Origin: Microbulbifer harenosus
GTDB lineage: Bacteria; Pseudomonadota; Gammaproteobacteria; Pseudomonadales; Cellvibrionaceae
Direction: 5' to 3'
Assembly: GCF_005771435.1 (NCBI RefSeq)
Contig: NZ_VANI01000005.1
Location: forward strand, 124,001 to 188,000
DNA: 64,000 bases
The notes below the pieces were generated by a model. It saw nothing but the letters and a program-made list of their open reading frames with translations. It made no database searches and was not told the origin of the DNA. Both the position numbers and the translations under genes were made by a program. Below, piece after piece: positions 8,625-19,290 of the stretch (positions within the stretch are counted from its first letter, which is position 1; each line of letters begins with the position of its first letter).

Positions 8625-11600
8625 TTAGACCGTCAGGGATTCCTGATCGGCGGTGGCGTTGGCCAGGTACATCAGCTCGCGCAGGGCGACGGTGAACATG
8701 GCGAAGTCGCCCAGCGGTGAGGACTTCAGCTCCTTGACCAGATTCTCCCAGCGCTGGATCGGCTGGGCCATGATATCCACCCAGCGCGCGACGGCACTGT
8801 CGATATCCAGCCCGTCATCGCCGGCCAGGCGCAGGATGTGAATGGCGAGCTTGGAGATCTGGCTGTCGAGATCGTCCATGCTGGTCTCCCGCGCCTGCGA
8901 CTGCCAGAAGCTCTCCGCCGGCAGTTCGATGATCTGGTTGCCGAACCAGTAGAGCCCCAGTTTGTCGGCCAGCGCGAAGTAAATTTTTGCCACCTCTTCC
9001 ACCGGGCGGTCACTGGCACGGGCCGACTGGGAAATACCCAGTGCGGAGAACAGGTAGGTGGGGGATGCAGCCAGCATCGCCAGGTTGTCCGGAACACCCG
9101 CCTCAAGGAACTGGTCATGGCGACGCTGCCATTCACGCAACGGTTCACCGCTCAGCACTTCCGGCAAGGCGCGGATAACCCGCTGCACGGGCTCCAGGAA
9201 CAGTTCGCGCTCTTGTGCCGGGTCCAGGTCAGCGCGGCGGTTGCGCACAAACCAGCGGGTCGCACGGCGCACACGGCCGATCATGGAGTTCATCAACTGC
9301 ATCTGCAGCTCCGCCGGCACCTTGTAATCCAGCGCCGCAACGCCCTCCTGGAACTCCGGCATCAGGTACACATCTCGCGCACTAATATAGGCTGCCGCGA
9401 TGGTGTCGATATCCGCACCGGTCGCGCCGCTGATGCGGTGATAGAAGGTGATCCCCATACTGTTGACCAGTTCATTAGCCACCTGGGTGGAGACAATTTC
9501 CCGGCGCAACTGGTGGTCGTACACCAGCCCTTTGTAGCGCGCGACCAGCGCCGGCGGAAAAGCGGACTCGACCGCCTCCTGCACCCGCGCATTGTCGATG
9601 ATGCGCGCATGCAAGAGCTCCTCTTTCAGCTTCACCTTTACATAAGAGATCAGTACGGCGAGTTCAGGGCGGGTAAGATACAGGCCCTTGTTCTGGCGGT
9701 CATTCAGGGTATCGTTGTCTGGAATGAATTCAAGCGCACGGCGGAGGCGGCCCTCCGCTTCCAGCGAGTTGATGGTGCGGCGATATTCGTCGAACCGATC
9801 GCCCACCTGGTATTCCGCCACGCTCAGCGCGCGGGTCTGGTTGTAGTTGTTGTCCAGAACCAGCTCCGCCACCGACTCGGTCATTTCGCCGAGCAGCTGG
9901 TTGCGCTGCTTGTCGGTGAGATCCCCATTGGCGACCACTTTGTCCAGCAGGATCTTGATGTTCACTTCGTGGTCGGAACAGTCCACACCGCCGGCGTTGT
10001 CGATAAAGTCGGTGTTACAGCGACCGCCGTTCAGGGAGAACTCGATGCGTCCACGCTGGGTCATACCCAGATTGCCGCCTTCACCAAATACCTTGCAGCG
10101 CAGCTGGTTGCCATTGACCCGCAGGTTGTCGTTGGACTTATCGCCCACCTGCGCGTTGCTCTCGCTGGTCGCCTTAACGTATGTACCTATACCCCCGTTC
10201 CAGATCAGGTCCACCGGTGCTTTCAGCATCGCACTGATCAGCTCATTGGGTGTCAGCTGGTCTTCCTTGATATCAAACGCCTGCTGCATTTCCGGGGTAA
10301 TTTTTACCGACTTGGCGCGGCGCTCGAAAATACCGCCCCCCTTGGAAATGAGACTGCGGTTGTAGTCCGCCCAGCTGGAACGCGGCAGCTCAAACAAACG
10401 CTTGCGCTCGATAAAGCTGCTGGTGGCATCCGGAGTCGGGTCGACAAAAATGTGCAGGTGGTTGAAAGCCCCTTTCAGGCAAATATGTTCGGAAAGCAGC
10501 ATGCCGTTGCCGAACACGTCGCCCGCCATATCGCCGATACCAATCACAGAAAAGTTTTCCGCCTGGACATTGATACCCATTTCGCGGAAGTGGCGCTGCA
10601 CGGAAACCCAGGCGCCGCGCGCGGTAATACCCATTTTCTTGTGGTCGTAGCCGTTACTGCCACCGGACGCGAAGGCGTCCCCCAACCAAAAGTCGTACTC
10701 GGCGGCGATACCGTTGGCGATATCCGAGAAGGTCGCGGTGCCCTTGTCCGCGGCGACCACCAGATAGGGATCGTCCCCATCGCGGCGGATCACGCGCTCC
10801 GGAGGAATTACCTCACCATCTTTCAGGTTGTCGGTAACGTCCAACAGGCCGCGAATGAAGGTCTTGTAGCACTTGATGCCGGCTTCGATAAACGCCTCGC
10901 GGCTGTTATCTGCCGGCGGACGACGCACCACGAAACCACCCTTGGCGCCACTGGGAACGATAACCGCATTCTTCACTGCCTGCGCTTTCACCAGACCCAG
11001 CACTTCGGTACGGAAATCCTCCAGGCGATCGGACCAGCGCAACCCGCCGCGGGCCACCTTGCCGCCGCGCAGGTGCACGCCTTCCACTTGCGGCGAGTAA
11101 ACAAAGATTTCGAACTCCGGGCGCGGCTCGGGAATATTCGGGATATTGCGCGGGCTGAACTTAATGGAGATGTAATCCTTCGGTTGGTCGTGATCGTCCA
11201 GCTGGAAGAAGTTAGTGCGCAGGGTTGCGCGGATAAGATCCAGATAGCGGCGGATGACCTGATCTTCGTTCAGGTTGTCGACGGCATCCAGACCTTCGTG
11301 GATCTTCTTGATCAGGCGCTCCACCCGCGACTGGTCCTGGCGATCCGCGCTGTTGATACGCGGGTCGAACATGGCGCGGAACAGCGCCACCAGGTTGCGG
11401 GTGATTTCCACATGGTTCGCCAGTGTGGCGGCAATGTAGGACTGGCTCGCGCTGAACTTGGTCTGCTTCAGGTAGCGAGCATAGGCGCGCAGCATAGTAA
11501 CTTCGCGCCAGTTGAGACGCGCCGCCAGCACCAGGCGATTAAAGGAATCGCTCTCGGCAACGCCGTCCCAGATCGCTGCAAATGCATCCTGGAACAGGGC

Positions 11601-13517
11601 GCGGGACGCCTGCGCATCGATGCGCGTCGGCAGGCCGAATTCCAGATGGAATTCGTGCATCCACACATCCTGTTGCCCCTGTGGGCGGATGGTATAGGGG
11701 AATTCGCCCATTACCCGCAGGCCGAGATTCTCCAACACCGGAATCACATCAGAAAGCGTCAGGCCGCTCCCCAGGTTGAACACCTTGAAACGCAGGCTGC
11801 CTGGCTCGGCGCCGATCGGCTGATAGAAGCTCATGGCGACGCGGCTGTCGCCACTCAGTTCGCGGATAAAGTTCACATCCTGTACGGCAATGCGCGGCTC
11901 GAAATCCTCGCGGTAACCCGCTGGGAAAGCCTGGCCAAACGTGCTGATCAGTCGGCTGCCCTCTTCCTCACCGTGGGTTTCAATCAGAGCTCTTTGGAAA
12001 ACATCTTCCCAACTGCGGGTAATATCCACGATTTGCGCCTCCAGTCGCGCTACATCAAATTCTACGGGCTCATTGGGGTCGACCCGGAATACCAGATGTA
12101 CGCGGGCGAGGATGGACTCGGAAAAATAGGTGGTGAAATCGGAATCCAGCGCGTGCACCGAGCGGGCGATACGGTTGCTGATTTTCTCCCGCACCTCGCT
12201 GTTGAACTGGTCGCGCGGGACATACACCATGGCGGAGACGAACTTGCCAAAGGGGTCTTTGCGCATGAACAGCTTCAGACGCGCGCGCTCGTTCATCGCC
12301 AGCACCCCAAGGGTGGTTTCAAACAGCTCTTTGGTGCTGCTCTGAAACAGTTCGTCCCGGGGAAAGGTATCGAGAATCCGCTTCAGCGCCTTGCCGTCGT
12401 GACTGTGAGGCGCAAGGCCGCTCTGTTCCATCACTGAGGCCAGCTTGCGGCGGATGATAGGGATCTTCGCCGGGCTTTCGGTGTACACCGGCGAGGTGTA
12501 AAGCCCCATGAATGCGGACTCACCGATGACCTCGCCATTGGCGTCGTAGCGTTTGATACTCACGTAGTCCGAATAGGCCGCTCGATGCACTCGGGATTTC
12601 ACCGAAGACTTGGCAAAGGTGAGAAAGTTCGGCCCTTGGTAGAAGCGCTGCTTGCCCTCGTTGAAGGCGTATTCCGGTGTCGGCTCCGCAGGCTGCTGTA
12701 GGTTCTTGAAAATCCCCAGGCGGCGATTTTCCACCTCGCACAGGATTTTCTTGTCACCCTCCTGACTGAATTCGTACTCGCGATAACCGAGGAAAGTGAA
12801 GTTGCCATCGCGCATCCACTGCAGGAAAGCTGCGGCCTCTTCCAGATGGGCATCATTATCCGCAACACTGGCGTGCAACTGGTCTTCCATGGCTGCACAA
12901 GTGTCCAGCATAGGCACATAGTCGTCCACGACCAGTTCCACATCGCCGAGGATCTCGCGAATGGCGCGGGCCAGATCCGACGCATGGGACGCAGAGGTAT
13001 CGAGGTTGATTTCAAGGTAAATCAGCGCCTCGCTGGAGACGCCGGGATCGCCCGCGGCTTCGTCTTCCAGCTTGCGCCCCACAGGCAAAAGCTGGTGCAG
13101 GCGGCCATCGTCGCCCCGTTGCAATCGCATCACGGTACTTTTGATGGAGTGGATGACGGTATTGCGACGGTTGATCTCCATGCGCACCGAATCCACCAGA
13201 AACGGCATGTCCCGTTGCAGCACACACACCACGGTGTGGGAACATTCCCAGCCCTGCTCCTCAAGGCGCGGGTTGAACACCCGGATCTTGGGTTCGCCGG
13301 CGGCGCGCTGTTGGATGAAGTCCCAGCAGGTATAGATGCATCCATATACATCCACCAGGCGCCGCCCGGAGAGGTCCTCCAGCGGGTACTGGTTCAGAAA
13401 CTGCTCCGCAAAGGCCGTCACCGGCTCTGCCTTGTCCCCCAGCTTCTCGCGGATGAATCCGCTGACCTGCGCCAGCAGTTCTTCCCGGCTATCGGTAATG
13501 ACCGTCGCCATATTCAC
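8625..13517 (-). CDS. gdhB: NAD-specific glutamate dehydrogenase, GDH180 class
   Basis: This very large (1630-residue) enzyme converts glutamate to 2-oxoglutarate and ammonia with NAD+, feeding amino acid carbon into the TCA cycle. Length and content match the 180-kDa class of Pseudomonas and Streptomyces rather than the 450-residue GDHs. The N-terminal part carries ACT-like segments. The catalytic dehydrogenase core lies mid-protein, with [34 protein letters not shown] (substrate lysine) and [15 protein letters not shown] (NAD-binding glycine motif), followed by a long helical C-terminus. A GGGAGG site fits the GTG at 13517; an ATG two codons later (13511) is an alternative. The gene is monocistronic. 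A 1199-codon open frame on the opposite strand is a coding shadow. Confidence 0.96.
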   Translation of the reverse strand: MNMATVITDSREELLAQVSGFIREKLGDKAEPVTAFAEQFLNQYPLEDLSGRRLVDVYGCIYTCWDFIQQRAAGEPKIRVFNPRLEEQGWECSHTVVCVLQRDMPFLVDSVRMEINRRNTVIHSIKSTVMRLQRGDDGRLHQLLPVGRKLEDEAAGDPGVSSEALIYLEINLDTSASHASDLARAIREILGDVELVVDDYVPMLDTCAAMEDQLHASVADNDAHLEEAAAFLQWMRDGNFTFLGYREYEFSQEGDKKILCEVENRRLGIFKNLQQPAEPTPEYAFNEGKQRFYQGPNFLTFAKSSVKSRVHRAAYSDYVSIKRYDANGEVIGESAFMGLYTSPVYTESPAKIPIIRRKLASVMEQSGLAPHSHDGKALKRILDTFPRDELFQSSTKELFETTLGVLAMNERARLKLFMRKDPFGKFVSAMVYVPRDQFNSEVREKISNRIARSVHALDSDFTTYFSESILARVHLVFRVDPNEPVEFDVARLEAQIVDITRSWEDVFQRALIETHGEEEGSRLISTFGQAFPAGYREDFEPRIAVQDVNFIRELSGDSRVAMSFYQPIGAEPGSLRFKVFNLGSGLTLSDVIPVLENLGLRVMGEFPYTIRPQGQQDVWMHEFHLEFGLPTRIDAQASRALFQDAFAAIWDGVAESDSFNRLVLAARLNWREVTMLRAYARYLKQTKFSASQSYIAATLANHVEITRNLVALFRAMFDPRINSADRQDQSRVERLIKKIHEGLDAVDNLNEDQVIRRYLDLIRATLRTNFFQLDDHDQPKDYISIKFSPRNIPNIPEPRPEFEIFVYSPQVEGVHLRGGKVARGGLRWSDRLEDFRTEVLGLVKAQAVKNAVIVPSGAKGGFVVRRPPADNSREAFIEAGIKCYKTFIRGLLDVTDNLKDGEVIPPERVIRRDGDDPYLVVAADKGTATFSDIANGIAAEYDFWLGDAFASGGSNGYDHKKMGITARGAWVSVQRHFREMGINVQAENFSVIGIGDMAGDVFGNGMLLSEHICLKGAFNHLHIFVDPTPDATSSFIERKRLFELPRSSWADYNRSLISKGGGIFERRAKSVKITPEMQQAFDIKEDQLTPNELISAMLKAPVDLIWNGGIGTYVKATSESNAQVGDKSNDNLRVNGNQLRCKVFGEGGNLGMTQRGRIEFSLNGGRCNTDFIDNAGGVDCSDHEVNIKILLDKVVANGDLTDKQRNQLLGEMTESVAELVLDNNYNQTRALSVAEYQVGDRFDEYRRTINSLEAEGRLRRALEFIPDNDTLNDRQNKGLYLTRPELAVLISYVKVKLKEELLHARIIDNARVQEAVESAFPPALVARYKGLVYDHQLRREIVSTQVANELVNSMGITFYHRISGATGADIDTIAAAYISARDVYLMPEFQEGVAALDYKVPAELQMQLMNSMIGRVRRATRWFVRNRRADLDPAQERELFLEPVQRVIRALPEVLSGEPLREWQRRHDQFLEAGVPDNLAMLAASPTYLFSALGISQSARASDRPVEEVAKIYFALADKLGLYWFGNQIIELPAESFWQSQARETSMDDLDSQISKLAIHILRLAGDDGLDIDSAVARWVDIMAQPIQRWENLVKELKSSPLGDFAMFTVALRELMYLANATADQESLTV

Positions 13518-13579
13518 GTGCTTCCTCCCGTCGCCGCGATCACCATCGCGGGCAAGAATGCTAAATTTGCTGCATTAAC

Positions 13580-13609
13580 GTAGAACAAAACGTCAGTTTT
13601 GTTGTCTAC
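13580..13609. repeat. Imperfect inverted repeat in the gdhB/moxR divergent region
   Basis: GTAGAACAAAAC and GTTTTGTTGTCTAC pair around a four-base centre, with a two-base bulge. The site lies about 60 bases upstream of gdhB and 180 upstream of moxR. Both genes point away from it, so a regulatory site is likelier than a terminator. Confidence 0.4.
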
Positions 13610-13787
13610 TTTGCCGCCTTGAGGTCGCCCAAGCGAGCATAGCGGTTGCCTCGCAGCGCATCGCCGCTAAAATCAACCGGCCCGCGAAAACCGGACAAGT
13701 GGCTATATATAGAGATGCTCTAATGATAGTTAGCCCCTCATCCCGGGCAGCGTATTGAAACAGGAAATTGGCAAAAGAAGTGACGAT

Positions 13788-14747
13788 ATGGACACACGCG
13801 AGCAGATAAAAATTCTGGGTGAATGGCTGGAACAGCAGATTATTGGCCAGGCAACTTTGGTCAATCGGATTCTCATCGGATTGCTCGCCGACGGACACCT
13901 TCTGGTAGAAGGCGCACCGGGTCTTGCTAAGACCAAAGCCATCAAGACGCTGGCGGATGCCATCGAGGGTGACTTTCACCGGGTGCAGTTCACGCCGGAT
14001 CTTTTGCCGGCGGATATTACCGGCACAGATATCTACCGCCCGGAAACCGGAGAGTTCCACTTCCAACCCGGCCCCGTATTCCATAATTTGATTCTCGCCG
14101 ATGAAATCAACCGCGCCCCGGCGAAGGTGCAGTCCGCGCTGCTGGAGGCCATGGCGGAGCGGCAAGTCAGTGTGGGTCGCAAAACCTATGCGCTGCCCAG
14201 TCTTTTTCTGGTGATGGCCACCCAGAACCCCATTGAGCAGGAAGGCACCTATCCACTGCCAGAAGCCCAACTCGACCGTTTTCTGATGCAGGTCAATCTC
14301 TCGTATCCCGACGCGGAATCGGAGAGAAAAATTCTGCAACTGGCCCGTGCCGAGGCAAGCCTTGGGGAAAGCCATCCCAAAGCGGTGGTCAGTCAGGACA
14401 CCATCTTCGCCGCCCGCAAAGAGATCCTCGACCTGACAATGGTGGAGGCGGTGGAGACCTATATCGTGCAACTGGTTATCGCCACCCGGGAGCCCCAACG
14501 CTACGACGCGGAACTAGCCTCCTGGCTCGATTTCGGTGCCAGCCCCCGTGCCACCATCGCACTGGACCGCTGCGCGCGCGCCTATGCCTGGCTCGCCGGG
14601 CGCGACTATGTAACCCCGGACGATGTGATGGCAATCGCACCAGACGTGCTGCGCCATCGCTTGCTGCTGAGTTTTGAAGCGGAAGCCGCCGGCGCCAACG
14701 CCGACCAGGTCATACGCCGCCTGCTGCAACAGGTACCGGCGATCTAG
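13788..14747 (+). CDS. MoxR-family AAA+ ATPase
   Basis: This 319-residue AAA+ ATPase of the MoxR class is thought to act as a chaperone that matures or activates the von Willebrand (VWA) proteins encoded after it. Visible: Walker A EGAPGLAKTK (about 41-50), Walker B LILADEINRAP, sensor 1 MATQNPIEQEGTYPLPEAQ with LDRFL, and a C-terminal lid. I prefer ATG at 13788 since MDTREQIKILGEWLEQQIIGQ matches family N-termini; a TTG 11 codons upstream is possible. It is the first gene of a six-gene run, with the DUF58 gene 12 bases downstream. The upstream spacer contains a TATATATA stretch near 13702 that may be part of the promoter. Confidence 0.94.
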   Translation: MDTREQIKILGEWLEQQIIGQATLVNRILIGLLADGHLLVEGAPGLAKTKAIKTLADAIEGDFHRVQFTPDLLPADITGTDIYRPETGEFHFQPGPVFHNLILADEINRAPAKVQSALLEAMAERQVSVGRKTYALPSLFLVMATQNPIEQEGTYPLPEAQLDRFLMQVNLSYPDAESERKILQLARAEASLGESHPKAVVSQDTIFAARKEILDLTMVEAVETYIVQLVIATREPQRYDAELASWLDFGASPRATIALDRCARAYAWLAGRDYVTPDDVMAIAPDVLRHRLLLSFEAEAAGANADQVIRRLLQQVPAI

Positions 14748-14759
14748 GGTCTGAAGGAA

Positions 14760-15725
14760 GTGCAGAAAGCGATCAACCACAGCGAACTGAACCTGCGCGG
14801 CGCCTACCCGGAAGTGGCGCCGCTGGTGCGATTGCGCCATATCGCCCGCCAGCTGCGCCTGTTCAAGCCGCGTCTTAATCGCAGCGACCAGGCCGGCAAT
14901 CTTCTGACCCGCTATCGCGGTCGCGGCATGAATTTTGAGGAAGTACGTTACTACCAGCCCGGCGACGACGTGCGCTCCATCGACTGGCGCGTAACCGCAC
15001 GCACAGGCAAGACCCACACCAAACTGTTTCAGGAAGAGCGCGAGCGCCCGGTGGTGATCCTGCTGGACCTGCGCTCGCCGATGTTTTTCGGCAGCCAGAA
15101 TGCGTTCAAGTCCGTGGCTGCTTGCAGTATCGCCTCGGCACTGTGTTGGGCTGGCTTGCAACACGGCGACCGCATCGGCGCCCTGCTGTTTTCGGACCGA
15201 GATGTAGACACGGTGCGCCCGCGCCGCAGTCACCACGCCGTGCTCGCCGCAATCCATGGCATGGTCGAGACCGCCTGCGCATTGCAGAGCCCGATCGCCA
15301 GCGGCGGCAGCCAGCGGCTCAGCGTTCTGCTGGAAGAAGCCCGTCGCATCGCCCGCCCCGGCAGCGCCCTGTTTCTGATCAGCGACTGCCACGATCTCGA
15401 CGAAAGCTGCGAGCAACCACTCTATCTGCTCACCCGCCACGCCGACATGCAGGTACTGCGTATTACCGATCCCCTTGAGCAGCAATTGCCTGATCAGGCG
15501 CTGACCATCAGCGATGGCCGGCAGCGCACCTTCCTTGGCAAATCCAGCCGTGGGCTGCGCCAGCAGTTTGCCCAGGACCAGGCGCGGGCGCGCGAACAAA
15601 CCGCGCAACTCTGCCGCCGTCTGCATTTGCCGCTGCTGGATTTCGACAATACCCAGCCCGTGGTCCCGGTTCTACTCAACCGCTACGGTGAGCGCACAGC
15701 GACCAATGGCCGGAGGCCGGCGTGA
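14760..15725 (+). CDS. DUF58-domain protein of the bat operon
   Basis: This 321-residue protein carries the DUF58 signature RGRGMNFEEVRYYQPGDD followed by RSIDWRVTARTGK. A VWA-like fold follows (VVILLDLRSPMFFG), with the metal-site serines incomplete. DUF58 proteins almost always follow moxR and precede VWA genes; their biochemical role is not settled, though they are viewed as partners of the MoxR ATPase. The start is GTG at 14760, with GAAGGAA just upstream. The stop overlaps the next start (GTGA), which implies translational coupling. No membrane helix is visible, so it should be cytosolic. Confidence 0.92.
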   Translation: MQKAINHSELNLRGAYPEVAPLVRLRHIARQLRLFKPRLNRSDQAGNLLTRYRGRGMNFEEVRYYQPGDDVRSIDWRVTARTGKTHTKLFQEERERPVVILLDLRSPMFFGSQNAFKSVAACSIASALCWAGLQHGDRIGALLFSDRDVDTVRPRRSHHAVLAAIHGMVETACALQSPIASGGSQRLSVLLEEARRIARPGSALFLISDCHDLDESCEQPLYLLTRHADMQVLRITDPLEQQLPDQALTISDGRQRTFLGKSSRGLRQQFAQDQARAREQTAQLCRRLHLPLLDFDNTQPVVPVLLNRYGERTATNGRRPA

Positions 15726-16312
15726 CCATGTTGCCGCTGTCACCGAAGCAGGCCGCACCTGCGCCAGCCAATCCAATGCCCCCGGAAATGCAGGAGTTGT
15801 TGGCGCAACTGAGAGATATTCACGAACCGACCCCCATCGGCTGGTGGCCGCTGGCACCCGGCTGGTGGATTCTGGCTGGCGCGCTAGTAGCGCTGCTGTT
15901 TGCCGCCATTCTGCTCGCCATTCGCCTGCGCCAGAGGCGCCGTCGCAATCTCTACCGGAGCGAAGGCGTGCGACTGTTGCAAGCGCTAGACCTCAGCGCC
16001 CCCCGCGCGATCGAGGACATTAACGTACTGTTGAAACGGGTAGCTGTAGTGACCTTTGGTCGCAAAGCCGTTGGCCCGCTCACCGGACAAAACTGGATCC
16101 GTTTCCTAGAGAATTCCTCCGAAGTGCCAATGCCGGAGGCGGCGCGCGCGGCGCTCATTGAGAACCTGTACAGCGGCGCCGACGGCGACCTGCAGGCGCT
16201 CGAGAAGCTGCGGGAATTCGCCATCAGCTGGGTGCGCAAACACCAGTCCGAGCCTGTGCGCCCGGCAGCAGACGTTAAACCGACGAAAAACCAGGAGGCC
16301 GGCGTTGTTTGA
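15722..16312 (+). CDS. DUF4381 single-pass membrane protein of the bat operon
   Basis: This 196-residue protein has one strong membrane helix at about residues 43-68 (WWPLAPGWWILAGALVALLF), followed by an Arg-rich RLRQRRRRN stop-transfer and a cytosolic helical domain. These are the hallmarks of DUF4381 proteins, found between DUF58 and batA in proteobacterial bat operons. Function is unknown; it probably docks the MoxR/DUF58 proteins to the membrane VWA proteins (inference). It starts with GTG at 15722, overlapping the DUF58 stop by four bases, and ends inside the start of batA with an eight-base overlap. Confidence 0.88.
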   Translation: MTMLPLSPKQAAPAPANPMPPEMQELLAQLRDIHEPTPIGWWPLAPGWWILAGALVALLFAAILLAIRLRQRRRRNLYRSEGVRLLQALDLSAPRAIEDINVLLKRVAVVTFGRKAVGPLTGQNWIRFLENSSEVPMPEAARAALIENLYSGADGDLQALEKLREFAISWVRKHQSEPVRPAADVKPTKNQEAGVV

Positions 16313-17363
16313 ATTCGCTCTCCCCTGGCTCTTTTTACTTCTGCCACTGCCCCTGCTCGCCCGCCGCCTGCTTCCCAAGAGTGAGCCGCTTAACAGCGCG
16401 CTGAAAGTCCCTTACTACCAGCAGCTCCCGCGCAAAAGTGGCGGCGCGAGCGGCAACTATTTCAATCTTTTTCTGCTCTGGCTCATCTGGTCCCTGTTGA
16501 TTACTGCCGCGGCGCGCCCGCAGTGGTATGGCGAACCCATTACCCAGACCAGTAGCGCCCGCGACCTACTGATCGCCGTGGACATATCCGGCAGCATGGA
16601 AACCCCGGATATGATCCTGAATGGCAACCCCGCCATGCGTATCACCGCGGTAAAGAATGTCGTGGGCGACTTTGTGCTGCGCCGCAAAGGCGACCGTCTC
16701 GGCCTGGTGCTGTTCGGCACCCGCGCCTATTTGCAGGCACCACTCACCTTTGATCGTGAGACCGTCGACACCCTGCTGGCGGAAGCGCAGATTGGTTTTG
16801 CCGGACAGGGCACCGCGATTGGCGATGCCATCGGCCTCTCCGTGAAACGCCTCACCCAGCGCCCGGCAGATCAGCGGGTGCTGATTCTGCTGACCGATGG
16901 CGCCAATACTGCCGGTGAAGTCGAGCCGTTAAAAGCAGCGGAACTGGCAAAACAGGCCGGGGTAAAGGTGTATACCATCGGCGTCGGCGCGGAAGAAATG
17001 GTGCAACCCGGTTTGCTCGGCTCCCGCTTTGGTGCGCGCCGGGTCAACCCGTCCCGCGACCTCGATAGTGAAACCCTGCAATCGATTGCCGACAAGACTG
17101 GCGGCCGCTATTTTCGCGCGCACAATCCCGAGGAACTGGCAAAAATTTATACCGAGCTGGACCGCCTGGAACCGGTCGAACAGGAAGCGGAAACCTACCG
17201 ACCACTGCGCTCTCTGTATGTATGGCCGCTGGGATTGGCGCTGTTGCTGGCTGCACTCTGGGCCGCAGCACCGCTATTGGCGACCGCGCTCTCCAACCTA
17301 TCGGCGCGCAGATCTGCGGCAGAAAATGCCCACAGTCACCGCAATGGGGGACTCAAGGTATGA
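16305..17363 (+). CDS. batA: BatA-like VWA-domain membrane protein
   Basis: This 352-residue protein has an N-terminal membrane segment (FEFALPWLFLLLPLPLLARR), a second helix near 55-75, a VWA domain with the MIDAS motif DISGS (AVDISGSMETPDM), and a C-terminal helix (WPLGLALLLAALWAAAPLLA). The topology fits BatA of the Bacteroides aerotolerance and gammaproteobacterial bat operons. The start is TTG at 16305: AGGAGG sits six bases before it and the resulting N-terminus matches BatA, whereas the longer frame reads through DUF4381 in another phase. The next gene overlaps by ATGA. The name Bat comes from aerotolerance, but envelope stress and cell-shape roles are also proposed for the family. Confidence 0.92.
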   Translation: MFEFALPWLFLLLPLPLLARRLLPKSEPLNSALKVPYYQQLPRKSGGASGNYFNLFLLWLIWSLLITAAARPQWYGEPITQTSSARDLLIAVDISGSMETPDMILNGNPAMRITAVKNVVGDFVLRRKGDRLGLVLFGTRAYLQAPLTFDRETVDTLLAEAQIGFAGQGTAIGDAIGLSVKRLTQRPADQRVLILLTDGANTAGEVEPLKAAELAKQAGVKVYTIGVGAEEMVQPGLLGSRFGARRVNPSRDLDSETLQSIADKTGGRYFRAHNPEELAKIYTELDRLEPVEQEAETYRPLRSLYVWPLGLALLLAALWAAAPLLATALSNLSARRSAAENAHSHRNGGLKV

Positions 17364-19228
17364 ATTTCGTGAGCGATCTCGGTCAGTTCCATTTCCTGCG
17401 TCCCGCCCTACTGTGGCTGATCCTGCCCGCCGCCCTCGCCTGCTGGGCACTGGCGCGCACCGTATTCGCCGCCGGCGGTCTGCAAAAGCTGATTGACCCA
17501 AACCTGTTGCCCCACTTGTTGATGCGCGGCGGGGAAAAGCGCCCGTGGTTGTTTACCCTGATTTTTGCCCTGCTGACCTGCGCCATCATTGCCCTCGCCG
17601 GCCCCAGCTGGCGCAAGCTGCCAACCCCGGTATACAGCAACCAGGATGCCCTGGTAATCCTGCTGGATCTGTCGCCTTCGATGATGGCAACAGACCTCGC
17701 CCCAGATCGCCTTACCCGCGCACGCCTTAAAATTCTGGACATCCTCAAACAGCGCAAAGACGGACTCACTGCGCTCGTGGCCTACGCTGGTGAAGCCCAT
17801 GTGGTGACACCGCTGACCGACGACACCGACACCATTGCCAACCTGGTGCCCTCCTTATCGCCACAAATCATGCCGGTACCCGGCAGCAATATCGAAATGG
17901 CGGTGGACACCGGACTCAGACTGATCCGCGACGGCGCCAATGGCAGCGGGCGCCTGCTTGCCGTCACCGATGGCATCGACAAGGCTGCCATTGGCACCAT
18001 TAAAGACTCGCTCAGCGGCAGCAATGTCAGCCTGTCGATTCTCGCGGTCGGCAGTGGTGACGGCAGCCCCATTCCCAAAAGCAATGGCAGTGGATTTGTC
18101 ACCGACGACAGCGGTGCGATCATCATCACCAACTTTGATCGCCGCGAACTCACTCGCCTCGCTCGCAGCACCGGCGGTGAATTTGCCCAGATTACTGTGG
18201 ACGATAGCGATATTGCCCGCGTGCTTCCCGAAAACAGCACGCCAGAGCAGGCCGAACTAACCGAGCGCGAATTCGACCAGTGGTACGAAGAAGGCCCCTG
18301 GCTGGTTTTACTGTTACTGCCCTTCACCTTGCTGCTGTTTCGCAGGGGCACTCTCGCCTGCGCGCTTCCGCTGACGCTGGCGATGACCGCATTTTCCAGT
18401 AATGACGCGAGCGCTGCCGATCTTGAGAATCTGTGGCAAACCCCCAACCAACAGGGTCGCGAGCTGCTGGAACAGGGGGATGCCGCGGGTGCGGCGAAGC
18501 AATTTGAAAACTCCCAATGGCGCGGCACTGCGCAGTACCGCGCCGGCAAATTCGATGCTGCCGCAAAAAATTTCGCCCAGAGCAATGATCCCCAGGGGCT
18601 CTACAACCTCGGCAACAGCCTTACCCAGCAAGGGCGCTTTGATGAGGCGATCAGCGCCTTCGACCAGGCCATTCAGCAAAGCCCTGAATTTGCCGATGCC
18701 ATTCACAATCGGGAAATTGCCGAGCAGCTCAAGAAACTGCAGCAACAGCAGCAGTCACAGAGCGGACAATCCGGCGAACAACAGCAGAACGACCAGCAGC
18801 AGGACCAGAATCAGCAAAACCAGCAGGGCCAACAGCAGGATCAGCAGCAAAACCAGCAACAGGGCGACGAGTCCCAGCAACAGAGTGCCGGGCAGAATAC
18901 ACAGGACCAGCAGCCTTCCAACCAGGAGCAATCCCCCTCCGGTCAGGAAGAGCAGGAACAATCCGACAGCAAACAGCAACAGGCCCAGAACGGCGAACAG
19001 CAGGAAGGAAACGAACAGGAACAGTCTGCTCAAGCCCAACCAAGCGACCAGGAAAGTCCACTCGACCCGGAAACGCAGCAGGCTCTCGACCAATGGCTGC
19101 GCCAGATCCCTGACGATCCCGCCGGCCTGATGCGCGAGAAATTCAAATACGAAAGCCTGCAACGCCGCCGCGCTTATCGCAGCGGCGAATGGCAGCCCCC
19201 GGAAAACGGAGCCACCCAGCGATGGTAA
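17360..19228 (+). CDS. batB: BatB-BatC fusion: VWA membrane protein with TPR and Gln-rich tail
   Basis: A 622-residue fusion. Residues 1-85 hold two membrane helices. A VWA domain follows (about 90-290) with MIDAS LLDLSPSMMATD, then a membrane helix near 312-330 and a second hydrophobic segment near 335-350. TPR repeats at about 355-457 (GLYNLGNSLTQQGRFDEAI) match BatC. Residues 459-567 form a low-complexity tract rich in Gln, Asp, Asn and Ser. The end (QWLRQIPDDPAGLMREKF) is the conserved BatC terminus. ATG at 17360 overlaps the batA stop (ATGA); the longer frame upstream is spurious. The batB+batC fusion is common in Pseudomonas relatives. The Gln tract probably exposes the tail to partners (inference). 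Confidence 0.92.
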   Translation: MNFVSDLGQFHFLRPALLWLILPAALACWALARTVFAAGGLQKLIDPNLLPHLLMRGGEKRPWLFTLIFALLTCAIIALAGPSWRKLPTPVYSNQDALVILLDLSPSMMATDLAPDRLTRARLKILDILKQRKDGLTALVAYAGEAHVVTPLTDDTDTIANLVPSLSPQIMPVPGSNIEMAVDTGLRLIRDGANGSGRLLAVTDGIDKAAIGTIKDSLSGSNVSLSILAVGSGDGSPIPKSNGSGFVTDDSGAIIITNFDRRELTRLARSTGGEFAQITVDDSDIARVLPENSTPEQAELTEREFDQWYEEGPWLVLLLLPFTLLLFRRGTLACALPLTLAMTAFSSNDASAADLENLWQTPNQQGRELLEQGDAAGAAKQFENSQWRGTAQYRAGKFDAAAKNFAQSNDPQGLYNLGNSLTQQGRFDEAISAFDQAIQQSPEFADAIHNREIAEQLKKLQQQQQSQSGQSGEQQQNDQQQDQNQQNQQGQQQDQQQNQQQGDESQQQSAGQNTQDQQPSNQEQSPSGQEEQEQSDSKQQQAQNGEQQEGNEQEQSAQAQPSDQESPLDPETQQALDQWLRQIPDDPAGLMREKFKYESLQRRRAYRSGEWQPPENGATQRW

Positions 19229-19263
19229 CCAACTCCACAAATAACTCTTGCACGAATATCTCT

Positions 19264-19288
19264 TGTAGGAGCCTGCCTGCAGGCGAAC
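19264..19288 (+). repeat. REP-like element at the batD start
   Basis: One 25-base copy of the window's recurrent repeat (TGTAGGAGCCTG / CAGGCGAAC, internal hairpin) ends two bases before the chosen batD ATG. The same unit recurs at 38744, at 54545 and 54589, and at 56056 and 56099. Confidence 0.8.
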
Positions 19289-19290
19289 CT

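Noticed and set aside
8838-12437. 1199-codon plus-strand open frame across gdhB
   Set aside because: It is a GC-driven shadow of the NAD-glutamate dehydrogenase; it has no recognisable domain and lies wholly within that gene.
18736-19060. Gln-rich repeat tract as a separate repeat element
   Set aside because: It is in frame within the BatBC fusion and flanked by conserved TPR and BatC C-terminal motifs, so it is a coding low-complexity linker.
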